From assembly GCA_016716905.1 (NCBI GenBank), contig JADJUS010000004.1, positions 1,240,001 through 1,304,000 of the forward strand: a stretch of DNA of 64,000 nucleotides. Reading direction: 5' to 3'. The notes under the pieces are model-generated. The model was not told the DNA's origin, searched no databases, and was given only the letters and a program-made list of their open reading frames with translations. Position 1 is the first letter of the stretch. Each line of letters starts with the position of its first letter. A program made the translations under genes and the position numbers. The stretch is from Acidobacteriota bacterium. GTDB taxonomy: Bacteria > Acidobacteriota > Vicinamibacteria > Vicinamibacterales > SCN-69-37. This document shows, in pieces, positions 34,617 through 42,321 of the stretch.

Positions 34617-37399
34617 CAGAACCTCACTCGCAGGCCGAACTGGAACGACCGCGGCTCCTGCAGCGCCGTGATCTGGCCGAACGTCGATGACGGATTGGTG
34701 GGGTAGGCCCCGGCGCCGAAGTTCGTGTTTCGCGTCGCCACGTTTCGCCGGTTCGTCAGGTTGAATCCTTCCGCCAGCGCCTCCACGTCCGCGCGACCGG
34801 CCACCCGGAACGCCCGGCTCAACCGCAGGTTCGCTGTGAAGAAGTCACTGCCCACGCCGGAATTGCGCTCGATGAACTCGCCGTTCACCACCGGCCGCCC
34901 CGTGGTGCCCTGCAACGTCGTCACGCCCGAGCTGATGTTGAATGGCAGCGCCGAATACGTCTGCAGCAGCCCGCTCAACTGGAACCCGGCCACCCGCGCC
35001 GCCCCACTCACGGTCAGCCTGTGCCGCTGGTCGTCGTCGGATCGGCCCCAGTCCTTCGACAGGTCAAACGGATCGATCGGGCCACTGAAGAAGAACTCGC
35101 CCAGATTGTTCATCGACTTGGACAACGTGTAGGACACGCGATAGTCGCCCCAGCGCTCGGACCGCTGGAGGAACGAGACATGCAGCCCGTGATAGTTGGA
35201 CTCGCCAACCGACGAGTACTGGCCGTTGTTGGCGTAGGACGTAACCGGCCGGCACCCATTGTTGGTGCCCGCGGCCACACAGGTCGGCACGTTCTGGTTC
35301 ACCGACATCAGCAGGTTCTGGCCACGCAGATACGAGTACCCCACGCTGACCGTGGTCCTCTCACCAAGCTGATGCTCCACTTCGGCGCTGGCCTGTCGCG
35401 ACGATCCGTTCTGCAGGTTGCGGTCCATCGTGGTGAGGTTCACGAGTGCAACCGAGGGAAGCGCGTTGGCCAGGATGTTCGGGAAGACCGGCGCGCCCGC
35501 CTGCGTGGGCGAGAGACTGAGCGCGAGCTGCCGCAGTTGCGTCAGGTCCGTGGTGTTGTTCGCCGAGAGCAGCGCGTTCGCGAGCGCGCGCAGAGGCACG
35601 CGATCGTAGAAGAGGCCGGCGCTGCCACGCACCACCGTGCGGCCCGAGTCAAACGGTGACCACGCCACGCCAAGACGAGGCGAGACGTTGTTCTTGTCGG
35701 TGGTGATGGTCTCAAGCCGCTGCAGGTCGTATCGCACACCGAGATTTACCGTCACCTGCGGGCGTACCTTCCACTCGTCCTGGACGTAGACACCGAGGTT
35801 CGGATTCGTCTGCGACACTTCCGTCTCGCCGAACGTCTGCGTGAACCCCGCGTTGTTGTAGGTGCCGCTCAGGAAGTTCGCGAGCGATGAAAAGGTGTAG
35901 GAACCGCGGACGGCGCGGGGGAACGTGATGCGGTCGTCGTTGTAGAGGAAATCGACGCCAACCCGGAGCGCGTGAGCGCCTGCCTGGTGCGACAGGTTGT
36001 TGACCACCTGATACAGACTGTTCACGCGTCCGAGCGGGCTGCTTGAGAGTCGGCCGAACGACCCCACGCCGGCAATGCTCACCGCGGGGCCCACGAGGTC
36101 CGCCGGCGGCGCCTGAAGGTTGCCGTGCGCGAACTGCGCGCGCGTTTCAAGAACGGTCCTCGCGTTGAGCACCAGGGTATTGCTGACCGCAATCGCCTGG
36201 TCCACATTGTCCAGACCCTGCGACGCGCTGGGCGCGCTGAGGCCGCCTGCGCCTCGAGAGTTCGAGGACGTCACACCGTAACGGCTGTAGCGCAGGCCGA
36301 GTTGATCCCGGCTGCTGACCTGATGATCGATCTTGGCCAGCACGTTCGTGGAGTCCACCGGATTTGCGTATTCGCCGGTGGTGACGAGGGGGCCCTGATA
36401 GCCCACAGCCGTCAGCCGCGCGTTGATCGACGCGGCATTGGCGGGCGAGATGGTCACCAGACCCGTCTGGTCCAGCCGCCGCTGTTCGATGTTGGCGAAG
36501 TAAAACGTCCGGTTGGTCACAATCGGCCCGCCGAGGCTGGCGCCGTATTGCCACTGGCGCATCGGCAACTTCGTGCCCGACAGCGCATTCTTCGCGTTGA
36601 AACGATCGTCGCGGAAAAAGTCGTACGCCGTGCCATGCACCACGTTCGTTCCGCTCCGCGTCACCACATTCACGTAGCCGCCCAGCGCGCGTCCCAGTTC
36701 GGCCTGGCCGCCCGACGTCACCACCTGGAATTGGCCGACGGCATCCACGCCGTACGTCATCCCGCTCAACCCCGCCGCATCGTCATTCGCCGACAACCCA
36801 TCCACGATGAAGTTGTTGGAGAGATTGCGCTGGCTGCCCACAGACAGCGTTACGCCGGGGACGGCGGATGTTTCCGGAAAGAGCTGGGTGCTCGCGACGT
36901 TGGTGGGTGAGACGCCGGGAATCAGCAGCGCCAGCTCCAGGAAGTTGCGGCCGTTGAGCGGCAGGTTCTGCACCTCGGTTTGCGAGACCGTGCCGGCGAT
37001 TTGGCTGCGCGCGGCTTCCAGCACCGTGGCGTTCGCGCTGACGATGACGCTTGTATCGATGCCGCCGACCGCAAGCGGCACGCGCAACTCAAACGCGGCG
37101 CCCACGGTGAGCGTGAGTTTCCTGACGTCGGCCTTGAATCCCTGCTGGGTCACCGTCATTTCGTACGGGCCCACCTTCAGGTAGGGAAACCGGAATCGGC
37201 CTTCATCGTCGGTGACGGTCGTGCCCGTCACATTCGTTTCCGTGTGGCGGATGACGACTTGCGCGCCTGCGAGCACGGCGCCGGATGTGTCGGATACGCG
37301 GCCACTGACGCTGGCGTAGTCCACCGACTGTTGAGCAAAAACGTTTTGACTGAATACGAGCACGCAGCTCGCGATAACAAGCACCCTCAGGAACTTCAC
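34616..37399 (-). CDS. TonB-dependent receptor with N-terminal carboxypeptidase-like domain
   Basis: An outer-membrane receptor of about 927 residues. The GTG at 37399 is chosen because gggagg lies about 9 nt upstream and a clean signal peptide follows (VKFLRVLVIASCVLVFSQNV). A carboxypeptidase-regulatory-like domain (ASVSGRVSDTSGAVLAGAQV, residues ~27-110) precedes the plug (NLPLNGRNFLELALLIPGV, VNVVTRSGTNVVHGTAYDFF) and a long beta-barrel ending FQFGLRVRF with a C-terminal Phe. This is the acidobacterial oar/SusC-like architecture. The substrate is unknown; the adjacent His-rich protein and Cys-cluster BNR protein make a metal chelate one possibility. Confidence 0.9.
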   Translation of the reverse strand: MKFLRVLVIASCVLVFSQNVFAQQSVDYASVSGRVSDTSGAVLAGAQVVIRHTETNVTGTTVTDDEGRFRFPYLKVGPYEMTVTQQGFKADVRKLTLTVGAAFELRVPLAVGGIDTSVIVSANATVLEAARSQIAGTVSQTEVQNLPLNGRNFLELALLIPGVSPTNVASTQLFPETSAVPGVTLSVGSQRNLSNNFIVDGLSANDDAAGLSGMTYGVDAVGQFQVVTSGGQAELGRALGGYVNVVTRSGTNVVHGTAYDFFRDDRFNAKNALSGTKLPMRQWQYGASLGGPIVTNRTFYFANIEQRRLDQTGLVTISPANAASINARLTAVGYQGPLVTTGEYANPVDSTNVLAKIDHQVSSRDQLGLRYSRYGVTSSNSRGAGGLSAPSASQGLDNVDQAIAVSNTLVLNARTVLETRAQFAHGNLQAPPADLVGPAVSIAGVGSFGRLSSSPLGRVNSLYQVVNNLSHQAGAHALRVGVDFLYNDDRITFPRAVRGSYTFSSLANFLSGTYNNAGFTQTFGETEVSQTNPNLGVYVQDEWKVRPQVTVNLGVRYDLQRLETITTDKNNVSPRLGVAWSPFDSGRTVVRGSAGLFYDRVPLRALANALLSANNTTDLTQLRQLALSLSPTQAGAPVFPNILANALPSVALVNLTTMDRNLQNGSSRQASAEVEHQLGERTTVSVGYSYLRGQNLLMSVNQNVPTCVAAGTNNGCRPVTSYANNGQYSSVGESNYHGLHVSFLQRSERWGDYRVSYTLSKSMNNLGEFFFSGPIDPFDLSKDWGRSDDDQRHRLTVSGAARVAGFQLSGLLQTYSALPFNISSGVTTLQGTTGRPVVNGEFIERNSGVGSDFFTANLRLSRAFRVAGRADVEALAEGFNLTNRRNVATRNTNFGAGAYPTNPSSTFGQITALQEPRSFQFGLRVRF

Positions 37400-37482
37400 A
37401 GCAGCACCTCCCACGAAAAAGAAGCGATCACGGATAGGCCCAGGGCACACCTGTGTCCTGGGGCCGACGATGTGAGCGGTTC

Positions 37483-37944
37483 TTACGCGCGGGGTGGTGG
37501 CGGTTCGGGCGAGGCGAGGCGGCTCAGCAGATGTTCCGGGGCGGATCCGGTGACAAGAGCCGAGCTGACGTACGGGACGAGACTGAAAATGTTGCTGGGG
37601 GGCACCCCCTGGGTTGAGAGCACGGCGAGCACGGCAGCCATGGGGCCGTCGCATGTGCCGCGCATCACGCATCCGCGTGCTGGTGTGGCGTCGGCGGGTG
37701 GAGCTTCAGGCTGAGCCGCCATCTGGTGCCCGTGGTGGGCGTGGTCGTCGGAACTGGTCGCCGCTGCCGGGATGGCCTCGGCCGGCACCGCCGCCGGCGT
37801 CGCGTGGTGCGCCGCCGACTGGTGGTCTTCTCCGTGTCGATGTGCAGCGCAACAGTCGCGCGGCACGAGCGCGTATAACGCGGACCCCTGGAAAATCAGC
37901 CAGGCGGCCACCCAGAATTGGGGGCGACGTCTTAGGGTCAGCAT
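37483..37944 (-). CDS. His-rich small exported or anchored protein, possible metal binder
   Basis: About 153 residues from the ATG at 37944 (MLTLRRRPQFW). An ATG at 37959 overlaps a TAGAAT -10 box and is less likely. A hydrophobic segment (WVAAWLIFQGSALYALVP) is followed by a His/Cys-rich stretch (DCCAAHRHGEDHQSAAHH, later DDHAHHGHQ), Ala/Pro-rich linkers and a hydrophobic C-terminal part (MAAVLAVLS...SNIFSLVPYVSSALV). It lies just upstream of the TonB receptor on the same strand. The His clusters suggest metal binding or sensing, possibly copper; this is inference. No family is recognised with confidence. Confidence 0.65.
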   Translation of the reverse strand: MLTLRRRPQFWVAAWLIFQGSALYALVPRDCCAAHRHGEDHQSAAHHATPAAVPAEAIPAAATSSDDHAHHGHQMAAQPEAPPADATPARGCVMRGTCDGPMAAVLAVLSTQGVPPSNIFSLVPYVSSALVTGSAPEHLLSRLASPEPPPPRA

Positions 37945-37957
37945 CGAAGGATGCGGC

Positions 37958-37963
37958 ATTCTA
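37958..37963 (-). promoter_or_regulatory. TAGAAT -10 box upstream of the His-rich gene
   Basis: The minus-strand TAGAAT lies 13 nt before the ATG at 37944 and would overlap an alternative ATG at 37959. It supports the shorter start. Confidence 0.45.
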
Positions 37964-37976
37964 GCGCATTCCGGTT

Positions 37977-38142
37977 TTCGTAGCGCTGCGTGACAGGCAT
38001 TTCGTAGCGCGGCGTGGGCTTCAACGCCGCGGAACGTGGCGGCCTTGAGATTCAGGCCGCCCTACGAGGACAGGAAGGCCGCCCTACGAGGAAGGACACG
38101 CATTTCGTAGCGCGGCGTGGGCTTCAACGCCGCGGCTCTTGG
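37977..38142. repeat. REP cluster 4
   Basis: Direct cgtagcgcggcg elements near 38003 and 38107, an inverted ggcggcct/aggccgcc element near 38038, and truncated half elements between. The stop of the following minus-strand gene lies inside the last element. Confidence 0.8.
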
Positions 38143-38738
38143 CTGGCGCCACCCCCGCTGAGTTGATGGTGGGCGGTCTCGAGCATGCTCCGCATTTTCA
38201 GTAATTCCACCGCGTCGAGGTTCGTGATGCTTGCCGGCACGGGGCGGCCCATCTGCACGGCGTATTCGATGGCGCCGGACGTGTTGCTGTACGCGACAAA
38301 CGACAACTGGCCCCGTGTGGCGAAACGCGCTTCAAATTTTTTGAGTGGCGTGGGGTTGCCCCGGATCGACAAGAGGGCGTCGAGGTTCCTCAACACGTCC
38401 GGGATTTCGTCGAGGTCCACAAACGCGCGTTCAAGCCGCGTCGGGCTCTCGTTCACCAGCACCGCCACGCCGCTGGCGCTGTTCCCTTTGCTGTCGCGCA
38501 CGTGCCTGACCTCCACCGTGATCCGGTTGCGGCCGAAGACGCCCAGTTCTTCGAAGCCCAGGGTCATGACCGATCCCGGTTCAGGCACAAACGACTCCAG
38601 CCGCGTGGCGGGAGACGGGGCCGGCATCACCAGCGTCGGTAATGTGGTATTCAGTGGCGCTGTGACCTGTGCTTCCGCAGGCGCGGCTGCGACCGCCGAT
38701 AAGACGACGAGATAGACGAGACTACGGACAAAACGCAT
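38124..38738 (-). CDS. Exported protein of unknown function
   Basis: A 204-residue protein with a clear signal peptide (MRFVRSLVYLVVLSAVAAAP ending AEA) and a good ribosome-binding site (gggagg, 5 nt before the ATG). The mature part looks like a beta-rich domain (FGRNRITVEVRHVRDSKGN) followed by a helical C-terminus (LDAVELLKMRSMLETAHHQL). The last residues (SQEPRR) are encoded within a REP element. No family is recognised. It is probably periplasmic. Confidence 0.7.
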   Translation of the reverse strand: MRFVRSLVYLVVLSAVAAAPAEAQVTAPLNTTLPTLVMPAPSPATRLESFVPEPGSVMTLGFEELGVFGRNRITVEVRHVRDSKGNSASGVAVLVNESPTRLERAFVDLDEIPDVLRNLDALLSIRGNPTPLKKFEARFATRGQLSFVAYSNTSGAIEYAVQMGRPVPASITNLDAVELLKMRSMLETAHHQLSGGGASQEPRR

Positions 38739-38821
38739 AACGCCTCCCTGGATGTGGACTGCCGTTTGGACTCCGGGGGCCGGTCTTTGGACGCCCGGGC
38801 GCGTGTTAGTATCCGCCCGTC

Positions 38822-39217
38822 ATGTGCAAGACCATCAAGCAAAAGGTGAAGTTCAAGGCCGCGCCTGCGGCCGTGTATGAGCTTCTGGCGGACTCGAAGA
38901 AACACACCGCTGTGACCGGCAAGAAGGCCACGATCAGTCCGAAGATCGGCGGCGAGTTTTCGGCTCGTGCAGATGACGTGACCGGCATCAACGTCGATCT
39001 CGTGCCCGCGCGACGCATCGTGCAGGCATGGCGGCATCGCTCGTTCCCCGAGGGGATCTACTCAATGGCCGCCGTCACCCTCACGCCCACTCCCACGGGC
39101 GGCACAGAACTCGTGCTGACGCACCGAGGCGTACCGAAAGCGCTCATCCCCGAGACCGAGCAAGCCTGGCGCGAGCTGTACTGGCAACCCATGAAGGCGC
39201 ACTTCGACCGCGACTGA
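38822..39217 (+). CDS. SRPBCC/AHSA1-type START-like protein
   Basis: A 131-residue cytoplasmic protein with the helix-grip fold pattern of activator-of-Hsp90-like (AHSA1) proteins: KQKVKFKAAPAAVYELLADS at the start, IGGEFSARADDVTGINVDLV, then RIVQAWRHRSFPEG and AVTLTPTPTGGTELVLTHRG. The ligand is unknown. A TAGTAT box at 38807-38812 ends 9 nt before the ATG and no Shine-Dalgarno is seen, so the transcript may be leaderless. It stands alone between oppositely oriented genes. Confidence 0.85.
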   Translation: MCKTIKQKVKFKAAPAAVYELLADSKKHTAVTGKKATISPKIGGEFSARADDVTGINVDLVPARRIVQAWRHRSFPEGIYSMAAVTLTPTPTGGTELVLTHRGVPKALIPETEQAWRELYWQPMKAHFDRD

Positions 39218-39221
39218 GTTC

Positions 39222-39262
39222 CCAGCACCAAGCACTGAGCACCTAGCACCCAGCACCCAGCA
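39222..39262. repeat. Short AGCACC(C/T) tandem microsatellite
   Basis: About six degenerate 7-9 bp units of the form agcaccc/agcacct/agcactg fill the gap between two convergent genes. Confidence 0.6.
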
Positions 39263-39264
39263 CT

Positions 39265-39702
39265 TCATTTAAATAGGTCGTCGAACGCCTTGCGGGCGCT
39301 TGACTCGGGCGTGGTCGAAGGCGTGGAGCCCGTGGCCTTTTCGACGCGGGTGACGCCGACGAACTTGGGGCAGTCGTTGCGGACGTCTTTCGGGCTCATG
39401 CGGGCGGCGATCGTTTCGCGGCATTCGAAGCGCGCGCCCGGGTCGAAACTCTGGCACTGGATGCAGGCGTGCAGATCGACGCCGCACTTGGCGCAGGTGC
39501 TGAGTGTGCCGATGAAGCCGCCCTCAATCGTCCCGCACCGCGCGCACCTGAAGACCTCGGTGAACGCCATCATGTTCATCTTTTTCGGATCGCGGGGAAG
39601 GCGCGGGTCGATCGGCTCGCGCGGCTTCTGCGACGACATCGGCCGCCGGTCGGAACTGCCGCTGTCCTGATATCCCCGCTGCCGGTATTTCTGATCGGAC
39701 AT
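39265..39702 (-). CDS. Cys-rich putative zinc-ribbon protein
   Basis: A 145-residue protein. Residues 1-45 are polar and probably disordered. Then come two paired-cysteine knuckles (FRCARCGTIEGG and STCAKCGVDLHACIQCQSF) and a further Cys (FECRETI, DCPKFV), a pattern consistent with binding one or two zinc ions. The C-terminus ends SARKAFDDLFK. It has a G-rich ribosome-binding region (gaggggggggcgac) before the ATG. No named family is recognised; nucleic-acid or protein binding is plausible. Confidence 0.7.
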   Translation of the reverse strand: MSDQKYRQRGYQDSGSSDRRPMSSQKPREPIDPRLPRDPKKMNMMAFTEVFRCARCGTIEGGFIGTLSTCAKCGVDLHACIQCQSFDPGARFECRETIAARMSPKDVRNDCPKFVGVTRVEKATGSTPSTTPESSARKAFDDLFK

Positions 39703-39724
39703 GTCGCCCCCCCCCTCTTGTCCT

Positions 39725-39806
39725 CGTGCCCTTGTCCTCGTAGGGCGGCCTGGTTCTCAAGGCCGCCGAACGCCGCGGCGTTGAGACCCACGCCGCGCTA
39801 CGAAAA
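39725..39806. repeat. REP cluster 5
   Basis: A direct tagggcggcctggttctcaa element at about 39739 is followed immediately by an inverted cgcggcgt-type element at 39774-39801. This is a head-to-head BIME-like pair. Confidence 0.8.
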
Positions 39807-39891
39807 ATGCCGGCCGCCGAAAGCCTTTGTGCTGTATAGCACTCCAGCCGACCACCGCGGATGTTATCAATGATCAGTATCGGAGGATCGT

Positions 39892-40218
39892 GTGGCGAAG
39901 AAGACAGCTGACAACATGCTCGTGAAGACGGCGGTGAAGGTGGGGCGTACGCTTGGCCGCGTGGCCCGGGGAGTGGACAAGGTGAAAGCCGTGGCCACAA
40001 AGTCCGGCCGCGCCAAGGCCGCCGCCAAGAAGAAGAAAAAAGGGCCGCCGAAGGATCCCGTGGCGGCGGCCAAGCGCGCGAAAACGCGCGCGTCCTGGAA
40101 GCGCGCCGAAAAGAGCACCACGGCTGTGGAGCAGGCGCAGCACGGCGCCGTGGTGGACGAACGCGCCCTCGTGCGTGCCACCGCCGGCAAGCGCTTCGCG
40201 AATCGCAAGCCGCGCTAG
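39892..40218 (+). CDS. Small Lys/Ala-rich basic protein (histone H1-like tail type)
   Basis: A 108-residue strongly basic protein. It starts at GTG with a good ribosome-binding site (cggagg, 7 nt upstream). The centre is a Lys/Ala-rich tract (KSGRAKAAAKKKKKGPPKD). Low sequence complexity and high charge resemble bacterial H1-like DNA-binding tails, but no folded domain is visible. A nucleoid or RNA-binding role is inference from composition only. Confidence 0.65.
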   Translation: MAKKTADNMLVKTAVKVGRTLGRVARGVDKVKAVATKSGRAKAAAKKKKKGPPKDPVAAAKRAKTRASWKRAEKSTTAVEQAQHGAVVDERALVRATAGKRFANRKPR

Positions 40219-40239
40219 CGGCAAAGCGAAAGGTCAAGA

Positions 40240-40432
40240 GCCGCGGCCTTGAGACCCAGGCCGCGCTACGAAAATGCCTGCCGCGGCGTTGAAATTCACG
40301 CCGCGCTACGAAATACGCGCGGCGTAGGGCGGCTTGTCCTCGTAGGGCGGCTTGTCCTCGTAGGGCGGCTTGTCCTCGTAGGGCGGCTTGTCCTCGTAGG
40401 GCGGCCTGAACTTCAAGGCCGCCGTTTGCGCC
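40240..40432. repeat. REP cluster 6 with four exact 18-bp tandem half-elements
   Basis: Inverted elements near 40245-40270 and 40280-40312 are followed by cgtagggcggcttgtcct repeated exactly four times (40323-40394). A complete element follows (40395-40423, ggcggcct/aggccgcc stem). The 18-mers contain only the GTAG head and left arm. Confidence 0.85.
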
Positions 40433-41033
40433 GGGGCTTTTCCGGCGCTTGTGGCAACTGAGAGAGCGCCGCGCGCGTGTCCGCGGCCGCCTGGCGCAGC
40501 CGCTCGACGAGCGCCTGCTGCTCGGGCGACAGCGACGTCGCGAGCAGGGCAGTGACGTCGCGCTCGATGACGGCCGTGGGCGCGTGCAGCGTGCCAACGG
40601 CGCGCACCACGCGCTCCAGTTCAAGCGCCTGATCGCGCGCCTTCTGCAGCATCGGCCGCACGTCCGAGTCGCCCAACAGCCGCTGCAGCACGATGAGTCG
40701 CTGGTCGTGTTGCGCAATGGCCACTGCGCGCAGCAGCACCTCGGTGCCCTTCACCGTCGCCACAAACGGCTCGGAGCTGCCGGTCGCGGGATGTCCCTCG
40801 TACCAAACCTCCTCGGCCTGCGTCAGGAAGTGCTCCAGGAACGGCAGCGTCTCGCCCAGCGTGGGCACGGCCTCGGGCGCAGCCGCGAACGCACTGGCCA
40901 GCCACTCGGGCACGGGTGTCAGGAGCCGCAGCGTGCACGCGCTGTGCGTCTGCCCCTCGGGCGGGCGCGAACACTCGATCACGCACAGGTTGAACGTGCG
41001 CACGATCGCCGGCAGCAGTTCATCCATCAGCAT
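40413..41033 (-). CDS. Unknown protein of the small-GTPase operon
   Basis: A 206-residue, probably cytoplasmic protein. It begins MLMDELLPAIVRTFNLCVIE. Its N-terminal ~110 residues look alpha/beta (TLRLLTPVPEWLASAFA; FVATVKGTEVLLRAVAIA) and the C-terminal half is helical (ALELERVVRAVGTL, EQQALVERLRQAAADTRAAL). It overlaps the end of the GTPase gene by 7 nt, so it is co-translated with it and is a candidate effector or regulator. No named family is recognised. The basic tail (KPRRKRRP) is encoded in REP sequence. Confidence 0.7.
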   Translation of the reverse strand: MLMDELLPAIVRTFNLCVIECSRPPEGQTHSACTLRLLTPVPEWLASAFAAAPEAVPTLGETLPFLEHFLTQAEEVWYEGHPATGSSEPFVATVKGTEVLLRAVAIAQHDQRLIVLQRLLGDSDVRPMLQKARDQALELERVVRAVGTLHAPTAVIERDVTALLATSLSPEQQALVERLRQAAADTRAALSQLPQAPEKPRRKRRP

Positions 41034-41557
41034 GGCTTTGGCTCCCCCTTGGATGGCGGCTCGGGGTCGAGCATGGCCCGCGCCAGAAGTTCAAACGCCG
41101 ACTCCACGCCTTCGCCCGTCTTCGCGCTGGTGCGCACCACACGCCAACCTTCTTCCACCAGTGCCATCAGCCCCTTCTCGTCCACTTCCCAGTCAGCCGC
41201 GAGGTCGGATTTGTTCAGCAGCAGGATGAATGGCACGTCACCCGCCACCGACGTGGCCTTCTCCTGCAGCTGGCGCGCCACTTCGAGCGTCATTCGACGC
41301 GTGCCGTCCGCCACCAGCAGATATCCGGCCATGCCGCGCAGGTGCGAGGGCTGCACGGTCTGATAGTCGTCTTGCCCGGCAATGTCCCAGAGCATCAGCG
41401 TGAGCTCCTGGCCATCCACGGTGATGGGCTTCTTGTCGATCTTGACCCCCACCGTGGAGAGGTATTTGTCCGAGAACATGCTGCTCACGTAGCGGGCCAC
41501 CAGGCTGGTCTTGCCAACCGCGAAGGCGCCGAGCATGCAGATCTTTTTTTGAATCAT
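41027..41557 (-). CDS. Ras/Rab-like small GTPase
   Basis: A 176-residue prokaryotic Ras-superfamily GTPase. G1 P-loop GAFAVGKTS (10-18), switch I region around STVGVKIDKK, G3 DIAGQ (58-62) with the Ras-type Gln retained, G4 NKSD (115-118), G5 TSAKTG (143-148). There are no lipidation cysteines except the terminal KPC, where the very C-terminal Cys is notable. It lies between an OmpA/membrane protein (13-nt gap) and an unknown gene (7-nt overlap). Prokaryotic Ras-like GTPases such as MglA act in polarity and motility with roadblock GAPs; the role here is unknown. Confidence 0.92.
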   Translation of the reverse strand: MIQKKICMLGAFAVGKTSLVARYVSSMFSDKYLSTVGVKIDKKPITVDGQELTLMLWDIAGQDDYQTVQPSHLRGMAGYLLVADGTRRMTLEVARQLQEKATSVAGDVPFILLLNKSDLAADWEVDEKGLMALVEEGWRVVRTSAKTGEGVESAFELLARAMLDPEPPSKGEPKPC

Positions 41558-41570
41558 GGCCAGTGACGCT

Positions 41571-42293
41571 TCAGCGCGCCGGCCGAATCACCCGGATGGT
41601 GACGCGCCGGTTCTGCTGTTTGTCTTCTTCATTCTGACTCAAGACCACCGGCACGCGGCTGCCAACGCCCTCAACCACAATCTCCAGCCGGCTGGACGCG
41701 TCGCGCCCAATCGCCGCCTGCACCACCTCGGCCCGCGCCCGGCTCAAGGGAAGGTTCGATTCCGCCGGGCCATCGGCGTCAGTGTGGCCCATGACCTCAA
41801 GGCGAAACCGCTGGCCCGTCGCCTCCGCCAGCGCGTCCAGTTCCCGCACATCCTGCACGACCCCCCGCACCGCATCGTCTTGCCCCGCAGCCATCACCGG
41901 CGCGCCTTTGGCGAACAGCACCCTGCGGCCCTCGAGCCTCGCGATGACCGCGCTGGTCGTCGCCCCAAGCGCACCGGCCGCATCAAACGACGTGACGCCG
42001 GGCACCAGCGGCGCAAGGCGGCGCGCTTCGCTGACCCATGCGAGCGGCGGCGTGCCGGTGGCCGAGAGCACACCGTCGGTCAACGCCAGCGTGGTGCCCG
42101 CCGGAGGCTGCAGCACGTCAGTCGCCCGCGTGACAATCAGCGACGGCTCCAGCGCGTAATACGCCGCCCATCGTCCCACCACGTTGTCGGCGGTCAGGCC
42201 CGTGCCCGAAAGCAACGCCTGCGGATCGCGGGCGCGTGGATCGCGGAGTCCCGACACCACGAACTTGCCGCCCTCATGCGACGTGGAAACCAC
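41571..42293 (-). CDS. OmpA-domain C-terminal part of the GTPase-operon envelope protein (frameshifted)
   Basis: The reading frame for this part actually extends upstream past the listed start (AREGRYIDALRAEPGITVVS), into the end of the preceding reading frame. The C-terminal OmpA peptidoglycan-binding domain has MGHTDADGPAESNLPLSRAR and ENKQQNRRVTIRV-type residues (seen as DKQQNRRVTIRV). The central part (GLTADNVVGRWAAYYALEPS) is periplasmic. No start codon with a ribosome-binding site or signal peptide exists for it alone. It is best joined to the 42322-43305 frame by a single-base shift near 42350. Confidence 0.8.
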   Translation of the reverse strand: MVSTSHEGGKFVVSGLRDPRARDPQALLSGTGLTADNVVGRWAAYYALEPSLIVTRATDVLQPPAGTTLALTDGVLSATGTPPLAWVSEARRLAPLVPGVTSFDAAGALGATTSAVIARLEGRRVLFAKGAPVMAAGQDDAVRGVVQDVRELDALAEATGQRFRLEVMGHTDADGPAESNLPLSRARAEVVQAAIGRDASSRLEIVVEGVGSRVPVVLSQNEEDKQQNRRVTIRVIRPAR

Positions 42294-42321
42294 GGTGATG
42301 CCCGGCTCGGCGCGAAGCGCG

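Noticed and set aside
33288..34706. A 472-codon plus-strand frame opposite the BNR gene
   Set aside because: Antisense of Asp-box repeats and rich in Arg/His; begins in a REP cluster.
40323..40423. Tandem 18-bp repeats considered as a CRISPR array
   Set aside because: Repeats are directly adjacent with no unique spacers, and the unit is the left half of a REP element.
39524..40717. A 397-codon minus-strand frame across several small genes
   Set aside because: Runs through REP elements (QAALRGQAALRG repeats) and antisense to the basic protein; not a gene.
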